Shown: positions 37,204 through 49,000 of the stretch, piece after piece
How the letters are laid out: each line of letters starts with the position of its first letter
How positions within the stretch are numbered: the first letter of the stretch is position 1
NCBI GenBank assembly: GCA_025738555.1
Contig: JAOVFP010000004.1
Coordinates: 4,960,001 to 5,024,000, forward strand
Direction: 5' to 3'
Source of the DNA: Cyathus striatus
Taxonomy: Eukaryota; Basidiomycota; Agaricomycetes; Agaricales; Nidulariaceae
DNA: 64,000 bases
Position numbers and translations under genes: made by a program
Notes under the pieces: generated by a model
Told to the model about the DNA's origin: nothing
Databases searched by the model: none
Seen by the model: the letters and a program-made list of their open reading frames with translations, nothing else

Positions 37204-37436
37204 TCTGGGATGAATATGGAAGTAGCAGGAACTGCTGGGGAAAATGCAGGAAGCATTGGAAGATGGCATAGTCAATCAAGTAGAGTCACAGATGTGGTGA
37301 TGCCAATTGCCAGGTGGTAGGCGAACTCAATAAGTTGTCCTGAGATGTTTCCAAGGTATCCAGGCACATTGTCCATGTTTTCATATTGAAACATTGCTCA
37401 TGGAACACCTCTGGGATCCAGATGTGTATGAGGAAG
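37204..37436. repeat. Direct repeat, copy 2 (about 233 bp)
   Basis: Second copy of 35965-36195, here embedded inside the left arm; an inverted third copy lies in the right arm (about 39382-39614). Confidence 0.7.
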
Positions 37437-37633
37437 TTGTAATGGGTGCCAGGTTGCATTGGAAGATGAGGAAGTACCTTGGGTCAAGTCACAGATGCAG
37501 AGGGAGTGGTGGAAATGATTGTAACATGTTACCAAAGAATTAATGTACTTGTATCTTGCTTTTTGCTTGTTATTTGTTGTTTTTGGTTTTTGTATAAGGT
37601 GAAACTGCAAGCAGATAATAAGTAATGTGAAAG

Positions 37634-38571
37634 TTAAGAAAGAGAAGTAGGGCCAGGCTTATCCGGATAGTGGGAGTGGAACTCTTTGATGATATCCATA
37701 GCATGTTCCAGTTCTGTAGCTGGAAGCCATGAAAACTCTTCATTGGTCCCTTTATACCCTAGCCAGTGTACATAGTACCTCAGTTTGCAATGCAAACAAC
37801 GATCCAGTTTAGAGTCAAAAATTTTTGAGATCTCATATTCAATATCACCATCAACCTGGACAGGTGGTGGTGGAGAAATAATGCAATCTGGGATAGTATT
37901 TTCAGTATTGGGTTCAAGAATGAATACATGGAATACTGGGTGGACTGCATGAAATTGTTCTGGAAGGCACAAGGTATGCGAATGTGGTCTGGCAAGTGCA
38001 ATGACTTCAAAAGGTTCTAGGAACTTTTCTGCAAGTTTCTGGGATGACTGGACCATCGGGCTTGTCATCGGGATAAGATCTTGGTTGTGGAAAAGTATTC
38101 CAAGTTCTTATGGTCTGTGATGACATCAATGGGTGAACTGGAACCTTCCAGGTAATGACACCAGACTTGGAATGCTTCGAAGATAGCAAGCAGTTCCTTG
38201 TTATGGGTGTCATAGTTTAACTCAGGAGGTGTAAAGGTTTGTGAGTGGAAAGCGATAGGGTGAATCTTGCCATCATTGGAAACTATAGACAAGATAGCAG
38301 CCAACACATAATCCAAAGCATTGGTTTCCACAATGAGCTGCTTGTCAGGAACCCAATGTGTAAGGATGGGTGCTGACATGAAAGTGTCCTTAAGTTCAGT
38401 GAAAGTGGAACAGCATTTTTCCGAGAAGTTCCATGGATTACCCTTCCAGGTAAGGCAGGTGAGCAGAATGACTATGAGCTCATTGTGGAAACCAATGCTT
38501 TGGATTATGTGTTGGCTGCTATCTTGTCTATAGTTTCCAATGATGGCAAGATTCACCCTATCGCTTTCCAC
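37634..38571 (-). pseudogene. Ty3/gypsy chromovirus pol fragment (RNase H joined to integrase C-terminus and chromodomain)
   Basis: The first part (38571-38065) encodes the RT/RNase H linker and RNase H: FTELKDTFMSAPILTHW, IVETNALDYVLAAILS, NYDTHNKELLAIFEAF. It stops abruptly and a second frame (38068-37634) encodes the integrase tail KLAEKFLEPFEVIA and FHAVHPVFHVFILEP, then a chromodomain (EYEISKIFDSKLD, YYVHWLGYKGTNEEFSWLP). The zinc-binding and catalytic core of integrase are deleted between them. The 5' half of pol is also missing. Confidence 0.8.
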
Positions 38572-40622
38572 TCACAAACCTTTACACCTCCTGAGTTAAA
38601 CTATGACACCCATAACAAGGAACTGCTTGCTATCTTCGAAGCATTCCAAGTCTGGTGTCATTACCTGGAAGGTTCCAGTTCACCCATTGATGTCATCACA
38701 GACCATAAGAACTTGGAATACTTTTCCACAACCAAGATCTTATCCCGATGACAAGCCCGATGGTCCAGTCATCCCAGAAACTTGCAGAAAAGTTCCTAGA
38801 ACCTTTTGAAGTCATTGCACTTGCCAGACCACATTCGCATACCTTGTGCCTTCCAGAACAATTTCATGCAGTCCACCCAGTATTCCATGTATTCATTCTT
38901 GAACCCAATACTGAAAATACTATCCCAGATTGCATTATTTCTCCACCACCACCTGTCCAGGTTGATGGTGATATTGAATATGAGATCTCAAAAATTTTTG
39001 ACTCTAAACTGGATCGTTGTTTGCATTGCAAACTGAGGTACTATGTACACTGGCTAGGGTATAAAGGGACCAATGAAGAGTTTTCATGGCTTCCAGCTAC
39101 AGAACTGGAACATGCTATGGATATCATCAAAGAGTTCCACTCCCACTATCCGGATAAGCCTGGCCCTACTTCTCTTTCTTAACTTTCACATTACTTATTA
39201 TCTGCTTGCAGTTTCACCTTATACAAAAACCAAAAACAACAAATAACAAGCAAAAAGCAAGATACAAGTACATTAATTCTTTGGTAACATGTTACAATCA
39301 TTTCCACCACTCCCTCTGCATCTGTGACTTGACCCAAGGTACTTCCTCATCTTCCAATGCAATCCTGGCACCCATTACAACTTCCTCATACACATCTGGA
39401 TCCCAGAGGTGTTCCATGAGCAATGTTTCAATATGAAAACATGGACAATGTGCCTGGATACCTTGGAAACATCTCAGGACAACTTATTGAGTTCGCCTAC
39501 CACCTGGCAATTGGCATCACCACATCTGTGACTCTACTTGATTGACTATGCCATCTTCCAATGCTTCCTGCATTTTCCCCAGCAGTTCCTGCTACTTCCA
39601 TATTCATCCCAGATTCTGTAAAAACATGCAATGACTGTGATAGCTTGGTTTGTTGACCATCTGCACCACTGGCTCCTCTGCTGCAATCTGCTATAACAAT
39701 TTAGCAACATAAAAAGAGGAAACAGAAGAAATCATTGTAACTTGCCTGAATAAGGAGTTTAATATATATTTGATGTGACCAAGCTCCATTTTCAATGGAA
39801 CTCTCCCTGAGTATTCTATCCACAAAATCACCTAAATGTGTGTTTAATGTCCTCAGTCCTACATGCACACTTGGAAGGCAAGCCAGGCAATTTTCTAATT
39901 CTGTTATTTCCTTTTCCTTTCCTGCTTCTAAATGAGAATTAATTGATGTAGCCACTACCTCGTCATTGGTTTCATCTGTGTAATCACCATTGTTGACCTT
40001 AGAAAATGGTGATTTACCAGTCAATGCCTTGCAGATAAGATGTCTTAGCTTGATGTCCTCTATCAGCTGTTGTTTTGGAACATAACAAATTTCCCCTTTT
40101 TCTTGTGATTGGTCAGATATAGTTGTTGAGGGCCTAATAGTTTCCTGAATTTGCTTTTGACTGAAAGATATGGAAACTCCATCAAAAATGACTTCATCAG
40201 GTGTAGGTCCACAAATATTGCATGTCATATCATACTCCAGGACAACTAAATTGGCATAAGCAAACCAGGCAGTGTGAAAGGTTAAATTAGAAACAAAAGG
40301 TATTCCTTTCCCAGAATTTATATATATTCATGTTGTATCTGTGGTGAAGGCTACCATTGGAGTCTCTGAAGATGTGAAGTTCATTGTATAATGCTCCAGA
40401 AGCATATGGGTGAAAAGAGACCTGTTGTTGAGATTTAATATGCTGATCTCTTGGCAGTCTGGCCCAATAAATCAATTTTGACACCTTAGGCATGGGTGGA
40501 GCTGAATCTTGGTTTTAAATGCACTCTCCATTCCATAGATGATGCATGGGTTTTCAATCAAATCTCTGGCTTCTTCAATACCAGAGCCACAAATACATCA
40601 GAAGTTGTCTCCTAGCTTTATC
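38477..40622 (-). repeat. Large inverted repeat, right arm (2146 bp)
   Basis: Mirror copy of 36196-38339 separated from it by 137 bp (38340-38476). The CxC relic inside it continues outward beyond the arm to 41072 and past the retrotransposon, so this arm is the likely parental copy. Confidence 0.85.
38485..39182 (+). pseudogene. Ty3/gypsy pol fragment, right-arm inverted copy
   Basis: Encodes the same RNase H piece (from ETNALDYVLAAILS) and the same integrase tail plus chromodomain as 37634-38571, on the opposite strand. The deleted junction between them is identical, so the internal deletion predates the inverted duplication. Confidence 0.8.
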
Positions 40623-41175
40623 AAAACAGGCTCCAATGAAGGTATGCATGCCATTTTGTGATATAACTGATGGTTACTTTTCAGAGCAGCCCATACAGGC
40701 AGCATTATAGGAAGATGCAATATCACTACATCACCATCAGCAGCAGAACGTAACACATGATTGTTCTCATCAAAAATAGACAATCAGCTGGAATATACAA
40801 GTTTGTGGAGTAGTAAACTAGTATTCACCAGTAATCTGAGGTGGACTTGAATCAATGTCTGGGTTTATAGGAGTCAATTGTGACAATGAATTAAAGTAGT
40901 GCTTTGTGCTGTTGATATGTTGACAGCCAGATGGTCTGCATTTTTTACATTTCCAGATGGCAACACCATGCTCCATTTCTTCATGAATGACAATAACTCG
41001 CTTAATCATTTCAGTGCCAGATGAAATGGAAAATAGGTAAAAAGGGGAGAAGTCCAAGTCATAAAAGACCATTATAACTTTATCAGGTTCTATGAGGTCT
41101 GAGTAAGCATCTGCTATTAGCTATAGAATGATTTCTTACTTGAAGACATATCATCATCTCTTGAAAATTTTGTAG
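39701..41175 (-). pseudogene. KDZ-associated CxC protein relic, downstream part
   Basis: Reading on the minus strand from the retrotransposon edge: an exon beginning at the integration site gives TKFSRDDDMSS, spliced to TDAYSDLIEPDKVIMVFYDLD. Then come WKCKKCRPSGCQHI (a CxxC plus CxH cluster), further short exons, FTSSETP, WFAYANL and CNICGPTPDEVIFDG. Several stops interrupt it. Sequence is CpG-poor. It is the parental version of the left-arm copy. Confidence 0.55.
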
Positions 41176-42343
41176 TGATAAGACTAACTTTTAGAGAATG
41201 TTTATTTACGTAGTATTAACACCACTAACAAAGAACATATATTCCAAGTTAGATTTATATTTAGTTCGAGGGCGCAAGAGTTTCAAGTATAGTAAAATGA
41301 ACAATGTATTTGATAGTAGATAGTGCGATTGCTTTCAGATACTTTCAGAACAGACTTTCAGATTTCAGATTTATACTCGGAATTCCAATATCAATTCAGA
41401 ACATACTCTACTGCGAGAACGGAAGTACAGCCAGTGTGGTGCTTAAAGTATTCTAAGGTATGTCTAAACTACTTATATACTTAATTACATGGCAGCGGTC
41501 TCATGCGCAATGGGATAGGTAAGGTAAATGGTACGTCATAATGTTCTAGTGCATCCTAATGGTTGAAGAGGTATGGTCAACCCTCCATATGAGGATCCAT
41601 GAGGGCGCACTCTGTTTCAGAGATGCATCAAATGCCGCGCTGTGCTATTAATAGGCACACATCAAGACACGCACTAGTACATGTGCTAAGTCTGGCCAAG
41701 TACTCGGATATAACGGACACCGGTGTTTCCAGTACTGGCGCGTCTGATGGCACTATCCAATGTGCCGCGGGAAGTGTTTGGCGCGCGTTTCAAAGTTCTA
41801 GGGGCATGTGGTTTCCCACATGGTGGCAGTATTATACAGAAGAGACATATGGACATCCCAGGTTATTCGAGAGACTGCACGATAGCTATGCGTTGCGGTA
41901 TCTGGTGGGACCAGTGGCCCAAGAATCCTCTAGTCCGAAGTATTTCCCTGAAGGTATGCGATTGCCTTGCCTAGTACTGGGTGCGTTATTCTAGGTATGG
42001 AGAAGTACAAATACATTCCTGAGTATTATCTTTTGGGCTTTTCTTTATAGTATAGTTATCTAGTACTCATAATTTCTATAGGAATCAGTAGTCCAAATAT
42101 ATTGTCGTTGTGTCGAATCCCTTGGTTCGTATTGTGTAGATACTTTGACTGGCAGCGCGGGACTCAACCCCAGCCCTTGGACTCTTCCCTTGATAGTGTT
42201 ATTCAATATAGAATACTCTAGTTGGCAGCTCGGGACTCACCCCAACTCTTGGACTCTTGGACTTGATTCTCTAATTGTATTACTGGTACTTAGATGTCTA
42301 TTATATTTCGAAAAATATCCCTTATATTTTACTAGGCGTATCA
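41176..42343 (-). repeat. 3' LTR of the Ty3/gypsy element (1168 bp)
   Basis: Same length as the 5' LTR. By eye I count about 14 differences, all transitions. An open frame inside it (41599-41994) is also in the other LTR and has no domain; I treat it as chance. Confidence 0.9.
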
Positions 42344-42355
42344 TCTCCCCCACAC
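42344..42355 (-). promoter_or_regulatory. Polypurine tract of the Ty3/gypsy element
   Basis: GTGTGGGGGAGA directly precedes the 3' LTR on the element strand, the expected position for plus-strand priming. Confidence 0.6.
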
Positions 42356-42712
42356 CAACAAATGACTGCCCTCAGTCATAGCTGACATTACAAGGCCTCA
42401 GTAAAACAGTTACGGTTCTCAGATTACTTTCTGTTCCAGCGGCTAGGCTTATGGTACCATGCGATTGCAATTCTCTTGTTTTATCGCATATATTTTTCCT
42501 AGCCGTCTTTCTGGTTTATCGCGTAGATAGCTGCCTAGTCATATGCACTTATCAAATTTCTACCCGTAGTCCCAGCTTCCCACAAATCTCTCTGTCGTAT
42601 TTTTCTGCAGTTTCGTACCACCCCAGTACTCTGATATCCTTTGTGAGTCTCGCCCCTCCTTTTTCCATGCCTGTACTGACCATATCCCAGGCATTACTAT
42701 TGCTCACTTGCC

Positions 42713-43608
42713 ATGGATATTGATCCCCCACTCCCTGATATCAACAACCTTATCGACCTCGATTTCATCCTCTCCGAATTCAAGAAGCTCGAGTTTCGTG
42801 GTTCCCGCAGTACTGTGCGTTGCAGCCGTTGTGCCGATCTAAATCGCGCATGTGTATCGAACGTCCTTTCTCAGACGACTGGGATGCCTTGCGACCCTTG
42901 TATGGGGACGGAGATGTCGTTCCAGTGCACGTTCGTTCTGGATGACCCTACCAACATGCGAGTTCCCAAGTTACCTCTGCCTCAGATTGAACCCTTGGCT
43001 GCTGGTATGTTCTTTGTCGGTTTCTTTTTTATTCCATTTTTCTGATTTTAATTGTATTTTATTTTTATTCTTTAGCTGTCGCCCAGCGACTACCCATTGT
43101 ACTCGAAGCGCAGCGCTCTCTGCAGTTGCTGACTGTCCTCGCTAACTTGCAGGTGGCGCGGTATACTTATCACCTCCTCGACTATGTCCAGGCATTCGGT
43201 CTAGCAGTGCGTCGACTTGGTGGGGTGCCCGGCCTTCAGCAGCACAGCCTACTCTCCCATTCGGTTAACCCTTCTGAGGTTGCACGCCTTTTTCGTTTGG
43301 CGTCTCGAGTCCAGACCACCGCGATGTCCCAGTCCACCTTGTACACCCTTGAGCGGTTTTTCACCGCTGCTACTGGTTCCGATATCCAGGCCATTGGGGC
43401 CAGTCACCCAATTTTGCTCGCCCAGGATGCCTATGGACTTGGCTCTACCAACATTCCCCACTCGTTCCTGGAGTCCGTCGCTAGCTACCAGATCTCCCCT
43501 CCTATTGCAGTGCCACCTAGTTCCATTCACCACCCTACTAACATTGCGGCCAAGCGTTCTGTCAAGGGTACCAGTGCTACTAATCCCCATTTGTCTCGGG
43601 TAGATTAG
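42713..43608 (+). CDS. Antisense cargo gene 1: Zn2Cys6 zinc-cluster protein
   Basis: Two exons (42713-43004 and 43076-43608) with a canonical intron (GTATGT..TTTAG) give an open frame of 274 residues. Residues 37-72 hold six cysteines spaced C-x2-C-x6-C-x12-C-x2-C-x8-C (CSRCADLNRAC .. MPCDPCMGTEMSFQC). This is exactly the fungal binuclear zinc-cluster pattern of GAL4-type DNA-binding domains. An acidic, helix-forming N-terminus (IDPPLPDINNLIDLDFILSE) precedes it. Exon 2 is rich in hydrophobic helices (RLPIVLEAQRSLQLLTVLAN) and ends with a Pro/Ser-rich tail. The usual fungal_trans middle domain is not seen. The gene lies inside the retrotransposon, opposite in direction to gag-pol. Whether it regulates the element, the host, or nothing is unknown. 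Confidence 0.65.
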
Positions 43609-44376
43609 TACTTGAATACTTACTATACTAGTATTATTTTTAGAGAGCAATACTTGTTGTCTTCGTATACATTTGTACTAGTCTCATTCTATTATTACTA
43701 GTACTCATGGTTATTCTTACTTAGATCGCACTATTCTTGTCTTACTAGTTTCTTAAAGCATTTCAATACTATTCAAATGATTCTATTACTATCTACAACG
43801 CTCATGGTGGAACGTGAACAAGAGTGTTGGCGTGTGCGGTTGTTTATGAATTGGTTGGCTTCTTGTGGACCGGCTAATGTGGCATCACGTGATCAAATTG
43901 ACCTGCCCACAAGTGCGGGCCTAGTATATCTTTGCCGCGCGTCCTTCCCTTCCTTACCGTCTTCTTGTTTCATACCACTACCATAGATTAGTTATAGGTA
44001 GTATTACTACTCCTTTGTACTGTAGTATAGTAATAAAATTCATTTCAATACTTCTTTTTGTGCGTGTAAGATCCCAGCTAAACGCGTCGGCGTGTATCTG
44101 TGTGCACACCCCCTCCCCCTTCGTAAGCAAAGATAACCGCCCTCGGTTAAGTGAAGCCAAGCATAAGGTATGGACACATAGGTTATACGTGTTCATGAAG
44201 ATAAACCGTCGGTTAGGACAACCGACTTGCGTTTCATCAAAACCTAGACATGCATAAAAGCACGCGGTCCTCCAGCTTCGCCTACCGACGATGAGGAAAT
44301 GTCGATGGGTTGTACATAGGTTGGGAGACTTGGACTAGGGATTCACGAGGGGATAAAATGGGGTCATAGGTGCGTT
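43609..44376. other. Spacer between the two antisense cargo genes
   Basis: AT-rich, with short frames only. It presumably holds the 3' end of gene 1 and the promoter of gene 2. No motif I would defend. Confidence 0.35.
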
Positions 44377-45597
44377 ATGAAATCTCTAATCTCCCCTTCT
44401 ATTTCGCTAACTATGTCGACTATCGAAACTTTCCCTAGTGCTATTACATTCCATGGCGCATGTCGTGTTCTCCGCAACCAGCTGAATAGCTTAGTTACTG
44501 GTATTGGCCTCGGGATCGACTACAAGTCCGTTAGTCTCAGTGCGATGCATCAAGAATTGGTACGTTCGTTATTCTCTTGTCCCAAATCTACCATTGACGA
44601 GTTCAAATCTACCCCTAGGAGTGTATATTGGCCTATCATGGCTTACATCCCGGTACTTTGCAAGATAGCGACTTCGCTGATTGTGTCTTCACCTTCCGCA
44701 AGCTCTATCACCTTATGGATAACAAATCTAACCAGCAGTTCGAGCATCCCGTCCCATTTTACGACAACGTATTTGGTGTATGCGCCAATATCCAGCGTGT
44801 TCGCAACAACTTGCCCCCTTTAGAGGTTATGCCCACTCCCAATGTACTCAAACGAAGCCGTGTACGTATTTTCCCTTATTCTTTGTATATTACTGTTGAC
44901 TCAGTTGTTCTTTAGCATCGCAAGTCTGGTGATGCTGCAGATAGCGATTCCGACGTTGAGGTAATAACGTCCAAAGCTACTGTCAGTCTCTCATCTACTG
45001 CTGGTCTTGCTGGGGAAGCTAGTACTGAGGTTCGTGCATCGGTTTTCTCTGCTACTGTCCCGTCCTAACCTATATACTGTCTTAGGGCAATGCCGACATG
45101 GTTATCGACGACTCAGCTGATGCCCTGGCCACTCCTGTTAAGGTAGATAGTATTCGGCTTTATAGGCGTCTTGTACTGACTCTATTTTATAAGCCTAAGG
45201 TTGAGGCTCGTCCTGAGACGGTGCGTCTACCATATGAGAACCTCCCAGGTCTCGATGTCGCTAGTCCCGCTTATTTGCGATTTTTGCAGACTTACAGTTG
45301 TAAGAAGGCTTGTGTAGAGCTAACGTTCCCTCGTACGTCCGATTTTCGTCTTTTTCTATTATATTCTAAATGCTATATTACTTTCCAGGTTTCCCTGACA
45401 CTCGTAAGTGGGTGTCGCATGTCCTTTCCACTGTAGAAGGACGGCGTGGTCCTGTTCAGGCCTTCGGATATAAGGATGCCATCCTTGTGCATCGGTCTGC
45501 ATCTTTATTGGAGGCTATTACTCGCCTGGAACAAGATATTACGGGTGCCAAAGCTACTTTCAACGAGTTGGATCGCATGTCTGCTAGTTCTCCGTAG
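44377..45597 (+). CDS. Antisense cargo gene 2: unrecognised five-exon protein
   Basis: I do not recognise a family. Five exons join in frame: 44377-44620, 44667-44861, 44916-45029, 45086 to about 45331, and about 45389-45597. The introns are GT-AG, mostly with strong GTACGT or GTTCGT donors; the first (46 nt, GTGTAT..GCAAG) is the weakest and a frameshift is an alternative. An alternative start is ATG 44413 (MSTIETFPSAIT). Features: a small-residue N-terminal half, a DFADCVFTFRKLYHLMD segment, an acidic linker (AADSDSDVEVIT), a KWVSHVLSTVEGRRG block, and a C-terminal coiled-coil-like helix (SLLEAITRLEQDITGAKATF). Estimated length is about 335 residues. No stops interrupt it, in contrast to the damaged pol on the other strand. 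Confidence 0.5.
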
Positions 45598-46044
45598 GTA
45601 AATGTCTATTATTTCCCTTATTATTCTGGTACTGATACTCCTTTCTATCGCATTTTTGTTCATTCAGACTCAATTTTAAATGTTATGTTGACGACGTAGT
45701 GTTCTATAATCATTAAATATACTTAGCTACCTTTTGTACTGGCTGCTAAATATGTAGAGCTTGAAAAATGCGTTTTGAATTGCTAATTTCCTCTTGTATT
45801 TCAGTTTAAAGGACGATTTTACAGTACGGAATCTCGACGTCACGAGGGAATTTGTTTCTTGTTAAAAACCCTCGTGATTTCGTGATTTCGTGATCATCTT
45901 AGTCCGAAATATCTCGCTCCATTGCGTAATATTTGGTATTTGTGTCCGTTTTTTCTATTTCTTATTATGTCCTTAAGTGCTAATTACTATGCCTATTAGA
46001 TACTATTCATATAGGCTTTTATACTCGTAGTTCTAGAATAGAAT
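45598..46044. other. Spacer between antisense gene 2 and the 3' end of pol
   Basis: Convergent transcription boundary: pol ends at 46045 from one side and cargo gene 2 at 45597 from the other. Contains a repeated GTGATTTCGTGATTTCGTGA at about 45875-45894. No gene seen. Confidence 0.4.
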
Positions 46045-49000
46045 TCAATATAACTCGTCTTCAAAACTGCCATTCTCCGCTACTTCAGAAGGAAAATCCA
46101 CCAGCAGTTCCTCTGAGTTCGAGTTTTCGTCGTCCTCTTTCTCCTGGTCAATTAAGCGGACTTTGCTGAAGATAAAGTCTTCCTTGTATCCCAAATCGTC
46201 GTCATCCATGTCCTCTTCTGCGAGCATTTCCCAAACACCCCGCTCAGATAAGTCAATTACTTCCTGAATATTCGGTCCCAAAGTAATGTTTTCTCTAGCA
46301 TAATAAGGTATGACCGAATTTCTAGCAAATTTCCGTTGTAAAACACTTCCATCTAGCTCAGCTACTATATATCGTCCTGCTTGGGAACGAGCAATTACAA
46401 CATAAGGACCATTGTAACGGTAACGATTTTTCTTATTCCCTAACTTTCCAATAAGTGGGTTTCTGACCAGTACTAAGTTTCCAGGCTCAAATATCCAGTT
46501 CCTTACACGGTGCTCCATTTCTTGTTCTAAAGTTACCAAGCGCCTTATTTTCTCTTCAGTAAGGCGAGTTCTCATTTCTTCTACATGTTGTACGTGTTTG
46601 GCTAAAGCGCGAGCTCTTAATCCTATTAATTCTGCCGTAGGCATAATACTCGAAGGTGGTTTAACCAACCAGGTCGCTTCTTTCAAGTCTAATGGCAATA
46701 CAGGATGCGCACCCGTTATCATAAAATACGGAGAACATCCCATACGCTTCCGGGTGGTTATTCTATCTGCCCAAAGTACGTGAGGTAAGAACCAGTACCA
46801 CTTCCTTGGATCAGGCGCTGAGGCTTTTAATAACATTTGCCTTAGATCCCAATGTGGGCGTTCGATTACTCCATTTCCTCTAGAATTATACGGTGTAATT
46901 GATACCGCTGGTATGTGATATTTAGCAGTAAGCCACTCCATGGCTGACAAGAAAGGTGTTCCATTATCTGTTACGATTTTCTGTAGGCATCCCCAACGAC
47001 ACATTACATCCTCAAAAAGCCACTGACCAATAGCACTAGCTGTCTCGGCTTTCAAAGCTTTCGCCTCCGGCCAAGAAGACAATGCACATCGTCCATGTAC
47101 AATATATTTACAACCGTTAGAGACCCAGTCTGCCATATGTAGTCCATCAATATGGAGCGTCTGGAATATAGACGGTGTCTCGGTAAGTACTGGTGGACTC
47201 TCGAGTATCATCCGTTGCCGACGCTGACATTCATCACATGTTTGAACGTACCATTCAGTATCCATTTCGAGGTAAGGCCACCAAAAGCGTGTCTTTATGG
47301 TCTGCTTCGTAGCATGTACCCCTCTATGTCCAAGTGCATTGTGAGCGGCCGTTAACATGTACATACGGTAGGGTTTGTCAATATATAGCTTATGCTGACC
47401 TTCCTTATTGTATTTATACAGTTTACCATCCTCAATAAAATACTTAGAGGCGAAGATTTTAAACGCTTCATATTCTGTTTTATTATACCCTTCTGGTACC
47501 AACTCTGACTCATCGGTAATGTCCCGTTGTTCCAGAGCTTTCAACCATTCCCGTACTAATACTATCTTAGCGTCCTTTTCCTGCGCTTGTATGGGCCTAT
47601 GTTCCTGAGGATAGTTCGAAATATATTGCTCATTGTTAGGTAAGATGTCGATTGCATGTGCGAGTAGTACTAAAAACTCTTTCTGTTGTGGGGGACAGTT
47701 AGGGTGATTTATTATAGTAGCACGGGCTGCTGCCTCTGCATCCCTAAGTGCTCTGGCAACTTTCAAATCGTCTTCAAAGTCCAGTGGCGAACACGCCATT
47801 ACATACCCGGTACGAGTATCTATTTCGTCATAGAATTCTTCTAATGGGAGTGGATCAGGATCATTAGGGTCCGCTTTCTCTAGCTCATACGGTTTCTCAT
47901 CGTCCTCAGATTCGTCATCAAACTTCCAGTCTGTTTTATCTCCTGGCATTGATCTTCTTCTAGATAATCCATCTGGTCCAAAGGTTTTACCAGCTTTGTG
48001 TACAATTCTAAAGAAGAAGTTGGTATGTATTTTATCTACCCAACGGTTTACTGTCGCATTAATCAAATTCCCTGGATTGTCTAGCATACCCTTTAGATAT
48101 TTAGCATCGGTTTCTACTACTAGATTTCGGCATCCATATAGTAAGTACTGTTCCTCTTCTAAAACCATACACAGTCCTAATAATTCACGTTTAGGTTGTG
48201 AGTATCGTGATTGGCATTCTGAGAGGGCTTTTGATCCAAATTTCACATAGTGTACTTTGGAAGGGTCATCGTCGTCCCGTTGGTAAATGATCCAACCAGT
48301 GGCTATATATGATGTGTCAACAGCTACTACCAGCGGCTGTTCACTAGTATAAACCGGGTTTCTAATCGGTAAGTTGTTCTTTACTGCTTCCTTTAGCCTA
48401 TTTACTGAGTCCTGTTCTAAATCCGTCCATTTAAATACAGCGTCCTTCTTCAGTAAGTTGTACAATGGCGCTGCTAAGTCTACAAACTTAGGTATATTTT
48501 GTCTCGCCTGTACTACTGTTCCAAGGAAAGCGCGTACTTCTGAAAAGTCCCTACAGGCGTCCCATTTCATAATGGATGCAATAGCACTTGAGGTAGGTCG
48601 CCGTCCTTGATATGTACACAAGTGCCCTACTACTTCGAATTCGTCTGCACAGATCACTGACTTTTTCCCGAGAAGGTACCACCACTATATTTCATCCGCT
48701 GCAATATACGATTGACATTGTTTAGATGTTCCCATACAAAACACCTGATACCAGCATTTTCAGGTATAGTTTCACAAGTCCCATCAGGTAATTCATATCG
48801 CGTTGGAGGTCCTCGTAAAGGACAATCGTCAATATAGGGCTTAGTGTACTCCGGTACTTCATCCTGTAAGATGTACATGACATCATCATGGAAAATAGGT
48901 ACTGAATTCGTCCAACCCATAGGCAAAGTTACTAATCGCAAGGCACCAAACGGCGTCTGGAAAGTAGTTAAGTCCCTAGATTTCTCATCGAGTTTTCATT

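Larger units (their letters stand above)
36196..38339 (+). repeat. Large inverted repeat, left arm (2144 bp)
   Basis: This stretch is the reverse complement of 38477-40622. Paired features sum to a constant coordinate of 76816-76818 along the whole length, so the arms are collinear. I noticed only two single-base indels (a T near 37106 and an A near 37450). Ends are GATAAAGCTAGG (left) and CACAATGAGCT (centre). Confidence 0.85.

Noticed and set aside
41599..41994. Open frames inside the LTR (also at 53549-54013)
   Set aside because: Both are copies of the same LTR sequence, have no domain, and length varies with single CpG changes.
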